From: Liolophura sinensis
Lineage: Eukaryota; Mollusca; Polyplacophora; Chitonida; Chitonidae
DNA: 64,000 nt
Direction: 5' to 3'
NCBI RefSeq assembly: GCF_032854445.1
Contig: NC_088302.1
Location: 26,997,080 to 27,061,079 of the forward strand
Each line of letters starts with the position of its first letter. Position 1 is the first letter of the stretch. Positions 23,301 to 32,668 of the stretch are shown here, piece after piece. A program made the position numbers and the translations under genes. The notes under the pieces are model-generated. The model had not been told where the DNA came from. It did not search any database and saw only the letters and a program-made list of their open reading frames with translations.

Positions 23301-23440
23301 GGTGTCTATACAGTCACGCTACCAGCTCTGAAATGGATGGGAATGGCGATACTTGTGGAAAAATGACAAGGGAATACAGCGTTGCTACAGTATTCCAACA
23401 TCTTGATAGAGATTCAACAACTGTTATATTACTGAAATAA
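10142..23440 (+). CDS. TRMT1: tRNA (guanine26-N2)-dimethyltransferase, complete, four coding exons
   Basis: The enzyme adds two methyl groups from S-adenosylmethionine to N2 of G26 in cytosolic and mitochondrial tRNAs. Exons 10142-11388, 15776-15866, 16941-17225 and 23228-23440 join in frame to 611 residues; animal TRMT1 is about 600-660. Family marks are [12 protein letters not shown] (47-58), the SAM loop [14 protein letters not shown] (107-120), the catalytic [11 protein letters not shown] (181-191), [13 protein letters not shown] (203-215), [10 protein letters not shown] (221-230), a zinc ribbon-like set (C298/C301 and C334/C337), the C-terminal [15 protein letters not shown], and a CCCH zinc finger (C553-x7-C561-x5-C567-x3-H571). 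The basic stretch KRVKNQNKR before the finger may act as a nuclear signal (inference). No obvious mitochondrial presequence is seen from this start, so an upstream exon may supply one. Confidence 0.95.
11491..12885. repeat. 54/46-bp minisatellite in TRMT1 intron 1
   Basis: About 28 tandem units built on TTACACAGCACCCTTCTCAC, a TCTCTGACAATTGTCCC-type block and TCTTCATGGTCATTCA. Long units are 54 bp. A shorter class lacks the ATGGTCATT part and is 46 bp (for example 12561 to 12607). Early units (11.5-11.9 kb) use GGTAACACATTA instead of GGTCATTCATTA, so two sequence classes are spatially sorted. Because 54 is a multiple of three, the array shows long frames with an 18-residue period. These are not genes. 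Confidence 0.95.
12966..14037. mobile_element. Inverted-repeat element, about 1.07 kb
   Basis: Left arm 12966-13078 pairs with right arm 13935-14037. Matched words include TTCTGGTGTTT, AATTTTAGTGAAT, TTGAAATCAG, ATATCAGTC and TTCAAAAT. The interior is AT-rich and contains a diverged direct repeat (AGACTAGATTAACTGATTAA near 13446 and AGACTGAATCAACTGATTTA near 13851, each followed by a GGTGGTGT word). No coding frame was found. Confidence 0.7.
14281..14489 (+). mobile_element. SINE (family 1), decayed, head largely present
   Basis: Retains a B-box region TGTGAGTTCAAGTCCAGC, the body and the tail GAGTACGACGTGAAACACCA followed by ATCAGATAAAT. It is more diverged than the copies at 16.3 and 17.7 kb. 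Confidence 0.85.
15282..15415. mobile_element. Short hairpin element (MITE-like) with 30-bp perfect arms
   Basis: ATTGTGAAGTGTTCTGTACA and the next ten bases (15286-15315) are exactly the reverse complement of 15382-15411. Pairing continues inward imperfectly, giving a hairpin of about 134 bp. No target duplication was recognised. Confidence 0.85.
15776..15866 (+). CDS. TRMT1: TRMT1 coding exon 2
   Basis: The acceptor is TTTTTTTTCAG|GTCT and the donor ATATGG|GTAAGT. One base completes Arg416, then 30 codons encode [20 protein letters not shown] and TDAPNEFIW, a block strongly conserved in the family. The exon is only 91 bp. Confidence 0.93.
15901..16042 (+). mobile_element. SINE (family 1) with internal deletion
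   Basis: The head is recognisable (GTGGCCTAGTGGTTAG, an A-box-like segment), then the sequence jumps to CTGCGGATGGTTGAGGGTTT and the tail GAGTACAGCATTGAACACCA. The B box and first part of the body are missing. It lies in TRMT1 intron 2. Confidence 0.8.
16275..16545 (-). mobile_element. Full-length SINE (family 1) with target duplication
   Basis: Flanked by a perfect 11-bp duplication GTAACATACAT (16264-16274 and 16546-16556). On the minus strand it has a tRNA-like head (CTCAGTCGGTTAGCGCGCTA) with the A box, a B box of the GTTCAA type (decayed here), the body, and a TTGAGTACGGCGTAAAACAC tail with A-rich (AAATAAAT)n end. It is the best reference copy of this family in the window. Confidence 0.93.
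16564..16600 (+). mobile_element. SINE family 1 tail fragment
   Basis: ATTCTTGAGTATGGAGTAAA followed by TCTCCAGTCAAATAA is the terminal 37 bp of a SINE in the opposite orientation to its neighbour. The rest is absent. Confidence 0.6.
16941..17225 (+). CDS. TRMT1: TRMT1 coding exon 3
   Basis: The acceptor is TTTGTTTTAG|GAC and the donor GGCCAG|GTATTT. It holds 95 codons in phase 0. It begins DILRHWVK, continues through the conserved [20 protein letters not shown] and DWGPKARAK, and ends with a lysine/arginine-rich segment. Confidence 0.93.
17637..17855 (-). mobile_element. SINE (family 1), head truncated
   Basis: A TTTA-rich tail, TTGGTGTTTTACGCCGTACT, the body and the reversed B box GGACTTGAACTCACAGCGAC are present. 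The sequence stops at CTCCTGGGTC before the A box. It sits in TRMT1 intron 3. Confidence 0.9.
18899..19034. mobile_element. Short MITE with GGGCCC terminal inverted repeats
   Basis: One end reads CAGGGGCCCGTTTTACAAAG followed by CGCAC. The other end, reverse complemented, reads CTGGGGCCCACGTTTCACAA followed by AGCGCAC. The whole element is 136 bp. Flanks show no convincing target duplication. Ends of this type are common in non-autonomous DNA transposons of marine animals (recall, not searched). Confidence 0.8.
19200..20047. mobile_element. Long inverted-repeat element with about 250-bp arms
   Basis: Left arm 19200-19434 pairs with right arm 19786-20047. Outer words TTTCAAGTC and TCAAATGTTTTC match the reverse complement of the right side. 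The inner end is a perfect 17-bp match ACTTCCGGTTTGCTGAT (19418-19434 versus 19786-19802). The 351-bp interior contains an open frame with no recognisable family. Confidence 0.75.
20444..20470. repeat. (TTTTG)n microsatellite
   Basis: About five TTTTG units in TRMT1 intron 3. Confidence 0.9.
21137..21163 (+). mobile_element. Helitron-like 3' end motif (hairpin followed by CTAA)
   Basis: CGCCTGTAT-TTT-ATACAGGCG is a perfect 9-bp stem followed after two bases by CTAA. A GACGCCGACGCCGACGCTGA run lies about 35 bp upstream. Helitrons end with a hairpin and CTRR, but no 5' end or replicase was found, so this is tentative. Confidence 0.3.
21750..21828 (+). mobile_element. SINE (family 1) head only
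   Basis: After a G-rich run, a tRNA-like segment CAGTTAGCTCAGTTAGTTAG and the following GCGCTAGCGCAGCGCTAATG, TTCTCACCAATGCGGTCGCT match the first 80 bp of the SINE. The B box and the rest are lost, and a perfect 10-bp-stem palindrome (21829-21850) begins exactly where the SINE stops. Confidence 0.75.
21866..22095. repeat. Two diverged direct units of about 115 bp
   Basis: GGTCTTTGATATGCAAAT occurs at 21866 and 21981. Later words (CAATCGATG/CTATCGATG, CACTATAT/ATATCTAC, TGCAACC, TGTGA, AAAA-CTTG) keep the same order in both units, showing an old tandem duplication. Confidence 0.55.
23228..23440 (+). CDS. TRMT1: TRMT1 coding exon 4 (CCCH zinc finger and stop)
   Basis: The acceptor is TATTTTCCAG|GAT. 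70 codons plus TAA encode [20 protein letters not shown] followed by LYSHA, a C-x7-C-x5-C-x3-H finger, then a 36-residue tail I do not recognise. AATAAA overlaps the stop codon (23436-23441). Later candidates at 23705-23710 and 24010-24015 are more plausible for a usable 3' UTR. Confidence 0.93.
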   Translation, partial: DIKERDFKQYPCKRYKQGKCAKGDRCLYSHATSSEMDGNGDTCGKMTREYSVATVFQHLDRDSTTVILLK

Positions 23441-24281
23441 AGTAGACGTTGATATGCCAGATGGCAGATCTTTACATCTGACATGAATCTAAAGAAGTTA
23501 CATGTACTATTTTTTTCTGCTGATATTAAAGCGTCTAGAGAACTATATGACTAGGTAGTGTTGGATGAAGGTAAAGGCTGTATTCAGCGCAGCGACATGT
23601 ATGGTTGTGTTTAGTCCAAACAAAAAATACATACAGCAACACATCAGCCATATGCGCATGGTTACATTTTAAGACGTAAATTTCACAGAAACGTGTCACG
23701 AAATAATAAAGCAATAACATGAAGCTGTTAGGATATATTTCTACACCCATTGTCGTAATAGTTAGCAATGCATAAGCACAAGTGAAATACATGTAATTCA
23801 TAAACAATATTAACTGTACAGACCAAGAAAGTGAAAGATGATGTGTTGAACAGCACTTCATGATGTGTATATATGAGTTGTTGTATAGTAAGTATGTTTT
23901 AGAAGTTTATAGTGTTGTATAAAAATTAATACCCTGACGAATGATTGATCTACAGTTATATTATCTTCAGGCATACTGTTATATGGAACACTAATTTGGT
24001 TCGTGTGTTAATAAACAGTCGGTGCGTCCTACCATCAATCCTAGAAGCTAATAGTTACAATTGTCAATGAATGAATACTTGTATATTCTTTTTAAAGAAA
24101 TGTGGCTTTTTGTATTTGACTACAAACGCATGTACATGTTTATAATGCCCATGTGACCAGGATGCCAGATCTAAAAGTTTAAAATTATAGTTCAGATGTG
24201 TGATCCATAGTTGCCTAATTCAAAAGTTGCTAGGGTAGAGAGATTTTTTGTTAACTTTTATATACTGCATATACGGGTACA
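23441..24281 (+). other. TRMT1 3' UTR and downstream flank
   Basis: AT-rich, non-coding. AATAAA words at 23705-23710 and 24010-24015 are candidate polyadenylation signals. Transcript data would be needed to choose between them. Confidence 0.5.
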
Positions 24282-24323
24282 GGTGTGTGTACGTGTGTGT
24301 GCGCGCGTGTGCGTGTGTATGTG
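24282..24323. repeat. GT/GC dinucleotide microsatellite
   Basis: An alternating purine-pyrimidine tract of GTGTGT with internal ACGT and GCGCGC, prone to Z-DNA and length change. Confidence 0.85.
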
Positions 24324-24819
24324 AAGTGAAACCCGAGGTTTGTAACTTCAGTTTTATCAGGTTATGGTGAATAAATACATGTACCAGTACATATTAGCGT
24401 GATGAAGTATCATCGCCATTTCATAGGTTGCAATGCAAATTGCCAGTGACCAAGCAAATTGTAAGTACACCACTCCCCGACCAGTACACGGCTGTTATAA
24501 GAGATACAATTTTTTAAATTTTAAATTCTTTAAACGTGTACCACTGATAGAGCGTGTAGCCGTATTATAGCTTTTACTGTGTTGTACAACAGTGTTACTT
24601 GAAAGCCAAATGACAAATATTACAGCTTTTATTGAATAAATGAACTCAACAAAAAAAGAAACTTCGCATGTGTTACATTGTTGTGCGCTTGGGGCATGCT
24701 CCAGCAGTAGCATGATGGGTTTTGTTTGGGTTTTTTTTTATTTTGTTTTATTTTAACTCACAGGGACTAGCCACCTGTATAAGAGCTTGCTCATTACCGC
24801 GTATTTCCACCTCTGGCGT

Positions 24820-25180
24820 TCACAAGAACAAGTCAGCCTTGTCTCGTGGACTCCCCAGCACCGTGAACACAGTATCAATCAGCCAATGCTGTACTAACAT
24901 GCTTCCCAGCACTTGAACATTCTGGGGTTGGCGTCTCGAGGCAAGAAGACTTCTTCGAAGAGCATCCCGTACGTATTCGATTGGATCCAACGCCACACTC
25001 ACAATCTTCCGTCAGCAAATCTCCGCGTAAAACGTCATTCGTCACTAAACATAACCCTATTTCGTTGTTTCTGGTCCACCGCATGTGAAATTCTGCCCAT
25101 CTTGGACGTTCATAACGGTTTACGTGTTCGAGGGGATTGAGGTCAGATGATCTTAATGGCCGCGCCAATATCCGCATTTC
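24820..25180 (-). pseudogene. Broken Tc1/mariner-type transposase fragments
   Basis: On the minus strand, separate frames give SSDLNPLEHV, then ERPRWAEFHMRWTRNNE, then a FSDE block followed by ADGR and VWRW with TGA codons inside, then LDPIEYVRDALRRS and the C-terminal-like LGSMLVQHWLIDTVF. These resemble the RWT, DESRF, RVWR and SPDLNPIEHVWD landmarks of Tc1-like DDE transposases. Order is disturbed: a DLNP-EHV motif appears twice, so parts of two copies or a rearranged one are present. Frameshifts, stops and loss of the middle D region rule out activity. Confidence 0.75.
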
Positions 25181-25222
25181 GTGTCAGGACAGTCGTGTGT
25201 GGTGTCGCATTGTTATGTTGCA

Positions 25223-25440
25223 ATTTATTTGATTTATTTATTTCTTTATTTGATTGGTATTTTACACTCCACTCTAGAATATTTCACTTATACAACAGCG
25301 AACAGCAGGATAGTGCGAGTAAACCGGGCAGAACCCTTGGAAAACCCACGACCATCCGGAGTGGCTGTCAGACCTTACCACGTACGGCAGGAGAGGAGGT
25401 CATCATCAGCTAGACCTGAACTCACAGAGACTGCTTTGGT
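25223..25440 (-). mobile_element. SINE (family 1), diverged, head truncated
   Basis: A TTTA-rich tail, TTTGATTGGTATTTTACACT, GAATATTTCACTTATACAAC and ACCCACGACCATCCGGAGTG mark the body. It ends near a reversed B box (GACCTGAACTCACAGAGACT). It separates the two opposite-strand transposase relics. Confidence 0.85.
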
Positions 25441-25555
25441 AAAAGTACAACGTGATTGGCGTAGGATACCACATGCTGTTATCCAGAGACAGACAGTTTC
25501 CATGAGAAGGCGTTCTGTGGTATGCAGTGCAAACAGGGGTGGACCTAACACGTAG
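25439..25555 (+). pseudogene. Tc1/mariner-type transposase C-terminal remnant
   Basis: A 38-residue frame ending at TAG reads DWRRIPHAVIQ, then VSMRRRSVVCSANRGG. It matches the usual Tc1-like C terminus (EW-RIPQ, SM-RR, A-GGHT pattern). No upstream transposase sequence is joined to it on this strand; a SINE lies immediately before it. Confidence 0.75.
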
Positions 25556-25648
25556 TGATTGCCTTTGCACCTCATGCCGGACACGGCATTATGGCGTCAT
25601 TCATGTTTTAGTCTTCGTTATAACTATGAATCATAGAACAATGCAGTA

Positions 25649-25692
25649 TGCATCATTCTATTTCTCGTCACAAAGTACGTTGGGTGAGCCCT
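25649..25692 (+). repeat. Isolated fragment of the 551-bp satellite
   Basis: TGCATCATTCTATTTCTCGT followed by CACAAAGTACGTTGG and GAGCCC matches the most conserved block of the satellite monomer (TGCACCATTCGATTTCTCGT, CACAAAATACGTCGG). It lies 1.7 kb outside the continuous array. Confidence 0.65.
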
Positions 25693-25699
25693 TTTCAAA

Positions 25700-27389
25700 T
25701 CAACATTGAAAATTTTACCCACAATGAATTTTTGATGAATTTAATGATTGACATGAGATGCAACGTTGTGTATTGCTTTAAATGTAACGTTTCCAAGGAA
25801 TACGGACCATTACATCGCTAAAACTGGGTACTCTGCCTCTATCTTCTGGAGTCGTCCTTCCTGTGCGGGTAACTGTGTTAGAGAAATCTCAGGGCGGTAT
25901 TAATCCTAGTTCTGTTGTGACAAAGGTATGTCCTACTGTTGTTATATAGACAATATGTCAGCCATATGTGGGGAAATTATCAGCAAATAATACTTCCAGG
26001 TCTTCTCTGGGGGTTACAGTTCCAGAAATGATGCAATAATAACTTGGGGGAAACGAGTTCCAAAATCTGAGACTCGGCGTCCCACTGTGCCGACACGGGA
26101 ATCCCAGTCCCACTGTTGCTCAGGGGCCTTAATATGTATAGACAACTTCTCCCAGTATAAATGTTTCAGCACTTAGGAATTATAAACTTTTGGCCCAGAA
26201 AATCCCAGTTACAAACCATTGAGATATACTGTCTCAATCATGGCTGGGAATATCAGTCTCACAGCCTGGGAACACTTGTGTCACAATTTGGAACTAACAG
26301 TCCCACTGTCTCTTGGTATGCTCTAAAGCTGAAATCCCATTTCAGTGCTGACAACTTGTGGAAACTAGGTGGAAACTTAGATGTTAACACGGCGGTGGTC
26401 CGAGATCATCTGGGACTAAAAGTGGGAATTTGCCCAGTGTTTATAGCCTACCCTCATAAATATTCATGAGTACCAAGGACGGTACTCGGCGCACTGACTG
26501 GTTAGTACCAAAGTCACAACATCTATGTATAGAAATACCCTATGTGTACATGCGTATCTAATCTTATGGCGCAAAAATCTAACTATAAATAGATTTTAAT
26601 AATGAAGAGATGAAAAATAACTTGCAGGTAGAAGGGAGATGAGCCTGTAGAGTAAAAATACTTACTTTCGTAAGAACAAGTTAATGCCCCTATTGAAACG
26701 CTTCAATATGAGTTTAACACTAAAGGACGTCGTAGACATCCTCGTCAAACGCCAGTTCACCGTGAACTACGATCGTGTGCGGTGAAACAACAACAACGAA
26801 AAATGATTTTGTGTCCTAAACTTGATACAAAGGACGTTTTATGCCAAAATCAGTTGTTTTAACGGGAAAGATGCTGTGCGTAGTATCTTACAACAAGACT
26901 CCAAAGTAATCGAAACACTACTCGAATTTCTCACTTCAAAACAGTAGGCCCCCTAACAATGACGGATATTTCGCCAAACTTAAGGTCGCTAGAAAAATGC
27001 TGTTTTCAACGTAGCCAAACTATATCTGATCACCAAACTTGGTTCAACATGTCATTGTATTATACGTGAAATATGATCATCTAATTAAATCATCAAGTAT
27101 TAAAATTCTTACGTTGGAAAGGACAGGGGTCCACGGAAACTGAAAAGTTATATCAAGGCGCCAAAAAAAAAAACTTGCGCTCATGAGTCCACAAAATATC
27201 TTGTCTCTATATGTCCAAAATCTTCCATATATTCCACATAAAAATTCTAATTTAATTTAAGGACATCTCTAACCCATAAAAATTCACATTCTACAAGTAA
27301 AACCTAAGTCTACGTTATGGACAAGGCAGTAAATTAACCCCTAATAATTATTGGAAATAATATACTGTCCCTAGCAAAATCGCCACAGT
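25700..27389. other. Gene-free stretch before the satellite
   Basis: No gene is supported. Between about 26030 and 26330 words such as TCCCACTGT, TCCCAGT and TGGGAA recur irregularly, which may be a worn minisatellite. An open frame at 26161-26469 shows no family resemblance. Confidence 0.6.
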
Positions 27390-29350
27390 ATTAGTCGGAG
27401 GGCAACGCAATTTGCACCCACCGATTTCTCGTTCTAAATTCCGTAGGATCAGTTCATTTTCAAGCACATTTAATGAAGTTTACTTTGTCCAATTTTTTCG
27501 CTATGGCTTTTGTGATTGCCATAAGCTACAACGTGGGGCAGTGGATTTAAATGCAACGTGTTCGTTGCCGACTAGACCTTTCTATGTTAAATATTCTGCT
27601 ATAAGTCATAGGCCTATGCTCTTCTGTAGCCCTCACGGTCTCAAACCCTTGGGCAAAACCGATTTGAACAAACAAGCAATTGGTTTACTCCGAAGTCCAA
27701 AGGAAACCAAGGCAAGCATTTGGCACGTCTTGAAAAAACTTGAAAAAAAATGGCCTGGTTTTTAAACAGTTCTCAGCGTTGCTGAGTACTGCGCAACAAC
27801 ATCAACCAAGATTTAAGCAGCATTACAGCTAAAAGTATGGGTTGGAGGGCAACGCGGTTTGCACCGCTCGATTTCTCGTCACAAACTACGGCGGATAGGC
27901 TCCTTTTGGGGCGCATTTTATCAATTTTACATTAAGGCTTCATTAAGACACCATCAGTATTTTAAACTCAGCTACAGCTAAACCTATAGGTCGGAGAGAA
28001 ATGCGCTCCATTCGATTCCTCGTCACAAATTACGTCGGAATAGTTTCTTTCGGACCGCATTTTTATTAATTTTACACAGTTTAACTTTTTGTCATATGAC
28101 TTTGGTGATTTACAAAAACTACAACATGGTGTAATGCCAATACATGCCATGTACGGCGAGGACTGGCCGCTTCAATATTAAACATTCCGCTTTTTTGTAA
28201 CCCAGCAATTGTGTTACCTCCAAGTGCAAACCTAACGGCAACATGCACATGTACTGAGACCTCACAGCGTTTCTACATGAGCAACATAGCCTAGTCTGTT
28301 CTACACAAGATAATTTCACACTAAACCCAATAATTAAGGTACCATTCGATACTCACCAACTCAAGCGATCGGCACGAGTTGAAAAAATTGCCACTGCATG
28401 ATGACGTTCTCAGGGTTTAAACCGAGTCACAGCTAAGAGTATACGTCGGGGAGCAATCCTTATTGCACCATTCGATTCCTCGTCACAAACTACGTCGGAC
28501 AGACTCCTTTTGGAGCGCATTTTTTTCAAGTTTTCAGAGTTCGACTTTTTGTCGTATGACTTTGGTGATTTACACAAGATACAAAATGGTGTATTGCCTT
28601 TACATGTACCATGTACAACGAGGGCTGGCCGCTTCAATATTAAACCATGCGCTGAGACCAATTTGCACTTCGGTAGGCCAGGACATCTCAAATCTTTACT
28701 CCAATGCTATTTTATTAACCCAGCAATTGTGTTACCTCCAAGTGCAAACCTAACGGCCACATGTACTTAGATTCCACAACGTTTCAGCATGGAAGACATA
28801 GCCTATTCTTATACCGTCTGTTCTAAAAAAGACAATTTCACACTAAACTCCAAAATTAGGCTACTAATCGCTGCACACCAACTCAAGCAATTGGCCCGAG
28901 TTGAAAAAACTTCAAATTTCACATGGTTTCTAACAAGTACAGACTGTTGCTGGGCTCTCCATTAAGACGTTATCAGTGCTTAAACCGAGTCACAGCTAAA
29001 ACTATACGTTGGAGAGAAATGCTGATTGCACCATTCGATTCCTCGTCACAAACTACGTCGAATAGATTCCTTTTTAGAGCGCCTTTTTTCAATGTTACAC
29101 AGTCTGACTTTTTGTCGTAAGACTTTGGTGACTTACATAAGCTACAACATGGTGTATTACCTTTACATGTACAATGCACAAAAAAGGACTGGCCACTTCA
29201 ATATTAAATATTGCCCTAAAAGTAATGTGCAGTTCGGTAGGCCAGAACATCTCAAGTCTTTACTCTATGCTATTTTAGTAGCCCCAGCAATTGTGTTACC
29301 TCCAAGCGCAAATCTAACGGCCACGTGTACATCTAATCAGGTCTATATGC
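27390..29350 (+). repeat. Satellite array edge, most diverged copies (plus)
   Basis: Copies are recognised by the conserved block at about 27394, 27838, 27987, 28443 and 29006 (GG-CGGAG-GCAA, then CGATT-CTCGTCACAAA). The spacing is irregular (about 150-560 bp), so monomers have suffered deletions. Between the blocks similarity to the young array is weak. Confidence 0.85.
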
Positions 29351-30204
29351 AAATATTCTGATATCGTAGCACATGTGCGTGTAGGAACTTCGGTGAGTGG
29401 TCTACCGAACGGCAAATTACTTGTAGCGGAATGTGTAATACAGCAACATCCAAAGGTGGTTGTACATGGTTGATCTAATGGATTTGCACCACGATGTAAT
29501 TTATGTCAGTTATGATTTCCATTAGTTGATTCGCATCGTTTGATACCTTATTTATGTACTTAAGCGTTAAATTAAAATTTTTAGAAGAGACGGTAAGACA
29601 TGGCCTATGTTGGCTGTATGAAAAGGTTGTGATATGATAGTACATGTACATTTAGGCACTTTGGTGGGTTGTCTTCGACTGAAAGAGTTGCTCGGTCATT
29701 TAAATGCACGTGGCCCAAAGAGTGGGCTTGCTCTAGGCTACCGAACGGCACATTACTTGTAGCGGAATGTTTAACACAGAAACATCCAATCGTCATTGTA
29801 CATGGTACATCTAATGGGATAGCACCACATTGTGAAATAGGTCAGTGATGATTTCCATGGGTAGATAAGCATCGCTTGATACCTTGTTTATGTAGTTAAG
29901 TGTTAAATTAAAGTTTTCAGAACAAACGGTATGAGAGGGTCAATATTGGCTGTATGCAAATGTTGTGATATGGTACCACATATGCATGTGGGCATTTCGG
30001 TAGGTTGTTTTCGATTTAAAAGTATCACTGTTGTTCTGTCATTCAAATGCATTTGGCCCTAAGGATGGAGTTGCTTTAGGGTACCGAACGACACATTACT
30101 TGTAGCGGAATGTTTAACACAGAAACATCCAATCGCGATTGTACATGGTGTGTCTAATGGAATTGCTCCACGTTGTAACTTATGGCAGTGATAATTCCCA
30201 TGTG
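29351..30204 (-). repeat. Satellite edge, inverted, shortened units of about 340 bp
   Basis: CTACCGAACGGCAAATTACT, CTACCGAACGGCACATTACT and its variant occur at about 29403, 29740 and 30081, spacing 337-341 bp. The word TTACTTGTAGCGGAATGT follows each. The sequence corresponds to the minus strand of the standard monomer, but about 200 bp of it is missing in each unit. Confidence 0.8.
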
Positions 30205-32668
30205 TTGATGAGCAACGCGATGTGCAGCATTCGATTCCTGGTCCCAAAGTACGTAGGACAGGCTCCTCTTGGAGCGCATTTTATTAATTTTACACAGTTC
30301 GACTTTTTGTCGAATGACTTCGGTGATTATCATAAGTTACAGTATGTTGTTTTTTTTTGCCTTTACAGGTACCATGTACAACGAGGACTGGCCGTTTGAA
30401 TACTAAATATTCAGCTAAGAGCAATGTGCATTTCGATAGGCCATAACATCTCAAATCTTTACTCCAGGGCTATTTTAGTAACCGTGCAAGTGCAAACCTA
30501 AGGACGACTCATGTATATGTACTCAGATCCCACAGTGTTTCTGCAAGGGGAAACATACTATGTCTTATACCGTCTGTTCTAAACAAGATAATCTCACACT
30601 AAACCACACAATTAAGGTACTACTAGATATGCACGAACTCAAACAATCGCCACGAGTTGAACAAAATTTAAATTTCACATGGTTTCTAACGAATAAAGAC
30701 TGTTTGCTGGGCAGTCTATTATGACTTCCTCAGTATTTTAAACCAAGTTACAACTAAAAATATGGGTCGGAAAGCAATGCGCTTTGTACCATCCGTCTGT
30801 TCTAAACAACATAATTTCACTCTAAACAGAAAAATTAGGATACAAATCGGTGCGCAGCAACTTAAGTTGAAAGAATTTCAAATATCACATGGTTTCTAAC
30901 GAGTACAGACTGTTGCTGGGCATTCCAATATGACGACATCAGTGTTTTAAACCGAGTCTCAGCTACAGCTATAGGTCGGAAAGCAATGCGGTATGCACAA
31001 TTCGATTTCTAGTAACAAACTACATTGGATTTGCTTCTTTGCCAGAGCATTTAAACAATTTTTGTAATTTTCGAATTTTTGCCAAATCACTATGCTTAAT
31101 CACATCAGCTACAATATAGTATGTACCATCGCGACTGGTCATTTTTATATTAAACTTTTATCTGTAAGTAATGTGCCGGCTAGAGGATGTCCAATCTGCA
31201 GGCCCAGCCCATTTAACTGACCCAGCAATTACTTCGAAGTCAGAGACAAACCCAATGGCTTTATGTACATGTACTACCACACCACATCATTGGTATATAG
31301 AAAATGCAAGGTACTTGATACAGTAGGTTCTTAAAAGTACATTTAAAACTGACCCACATAATCAGGGTGCCTAAAGATGTGGGATAATGTCACCAATCAA
31401 CGAGTGTTAAAAAATTTGCAACGTTCTCTGGTTTCTAAGGTGTAAAATCCGTTGCTGGGCGCATTTATGACGTCATCCATCATTTAAACGCCTCAAATAT
31501 ATAGCTTCAGAAATTGGTCGGAGAGCAATGCGGATTGCAACATTCGATTTCTCGTCACAAAAGACGTCGAAATTGCTTATTTGCAAGCGCATTTGAACAA
31601 TTTTTGCCTTTTTTGAAATTTTGCCTGATCATTTTGCTTATTGAAATCAGCTACAATGTAGTATGTACCATCATTTTTATATCAAACTTTCAGCTGTAAG
31701 TGTCCCGTTCGGTAGCCTAGAAGGCGTCCAATATGTGGGACAAACTAATTTAACTGACCCAGAAATTGTCTTACTTCTAAGTCAAAGACAAACCCGATGG
31801 CTTTATGTACATGTACTACTACACCACATCATTTGTACATAGAAAATGTAAGGTACTTAATACATTCTGTTCTAAAAACTTCAATTTAACACTGACTCAC
31901 ATAACTGGGGTGCAAAAAGATGTGAAATAATGTCAGAAATCGATAAGTGTTAAAACATTTGCAAATTTATCTGTTTTCTAAAGTGTAAAATCCGTTGCCG
32001 GGCATGCAATTATGATGTCAACCATGATTTAAACCCCGCAACATCCTCAAATATTGGTGGGAGAGCAACGCAGTTTGCACCATTCAATTTCTCGTCACGA
32101 GATACATCGAATTAGCTTATTTACAAGCGCATTTGAACAATTTTTGCCACTTTCAAATTTTTGCCCGATCACTTTGCTAAATGATATTAACTAGAATGTA
32201 GTATGTACTTTTGCGACTGGTCATTTCTATATTAAACTTTCAGCTGTAATATTATGTAATTATGTAATTAGTACATAAGTAATGTTCTGTTTGGTGCTCT
32301 AGAAGACGTCCAATCTGTGGGCCAAGCTCATTTTACTGAGCCAGCAACTGTCTTAGTTCTAAGTCGAAGAGAAACCCAATGCCTTTATGTACATGTTTTA
32401 CCTCACCACATCATTTGCAGATATAAAATGTAAGGTAGCTGATATAGTCTGTTTTAAAAAGTACTGCTTAAAACTGACCCACATAATTAGGGTGCCAAAG
32501 ATGTGAAATAATGTCACCAATCAACAGGTGTTAAAAAAATGCCAAATTTCTCTAGTTTCCAAGGTGTAAAATCCGTTGCTGGGCATGCATTTATGACGTC
32601 AGCTATGATTCAAACGCCGCTACAGTTTCAAATATTGGTCAGAGAGCAATGCGGTGTGCACCATTTGA
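30205..32668 (+). repeat. Satellite, diverged copies (plus)
   Basis: Conserved blocks at about 30215, 30765 (partial), 30975, 31515, 32056 and 32636 give a spacing of about 540-580 bp. This subfamily carries ACCACATCATTTGTA-type words in place of the ACCACACCATTTGTA of the young array. Confidence 0.9.

Noticed and set aside
25181-25555. 124-residue frame as an intact gene
   Set aside because: The first two thirds are reverse-oriented SINE sequence. Only the last 38 residues resemble a transposase C terminus, so it is a chance fusion of repeats.
26161-26469. 102-residue open frame
   Set aside because: No family resemblance, no splice support, and it lies in a region of irregular repeated words; chance ORF is more likely.
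27412-27765. 117-residue open frame at the satellite edge
   Set aside because: It covers the first recognisable satellite copy. The same DNA block recurs downstream without keeping the frame.
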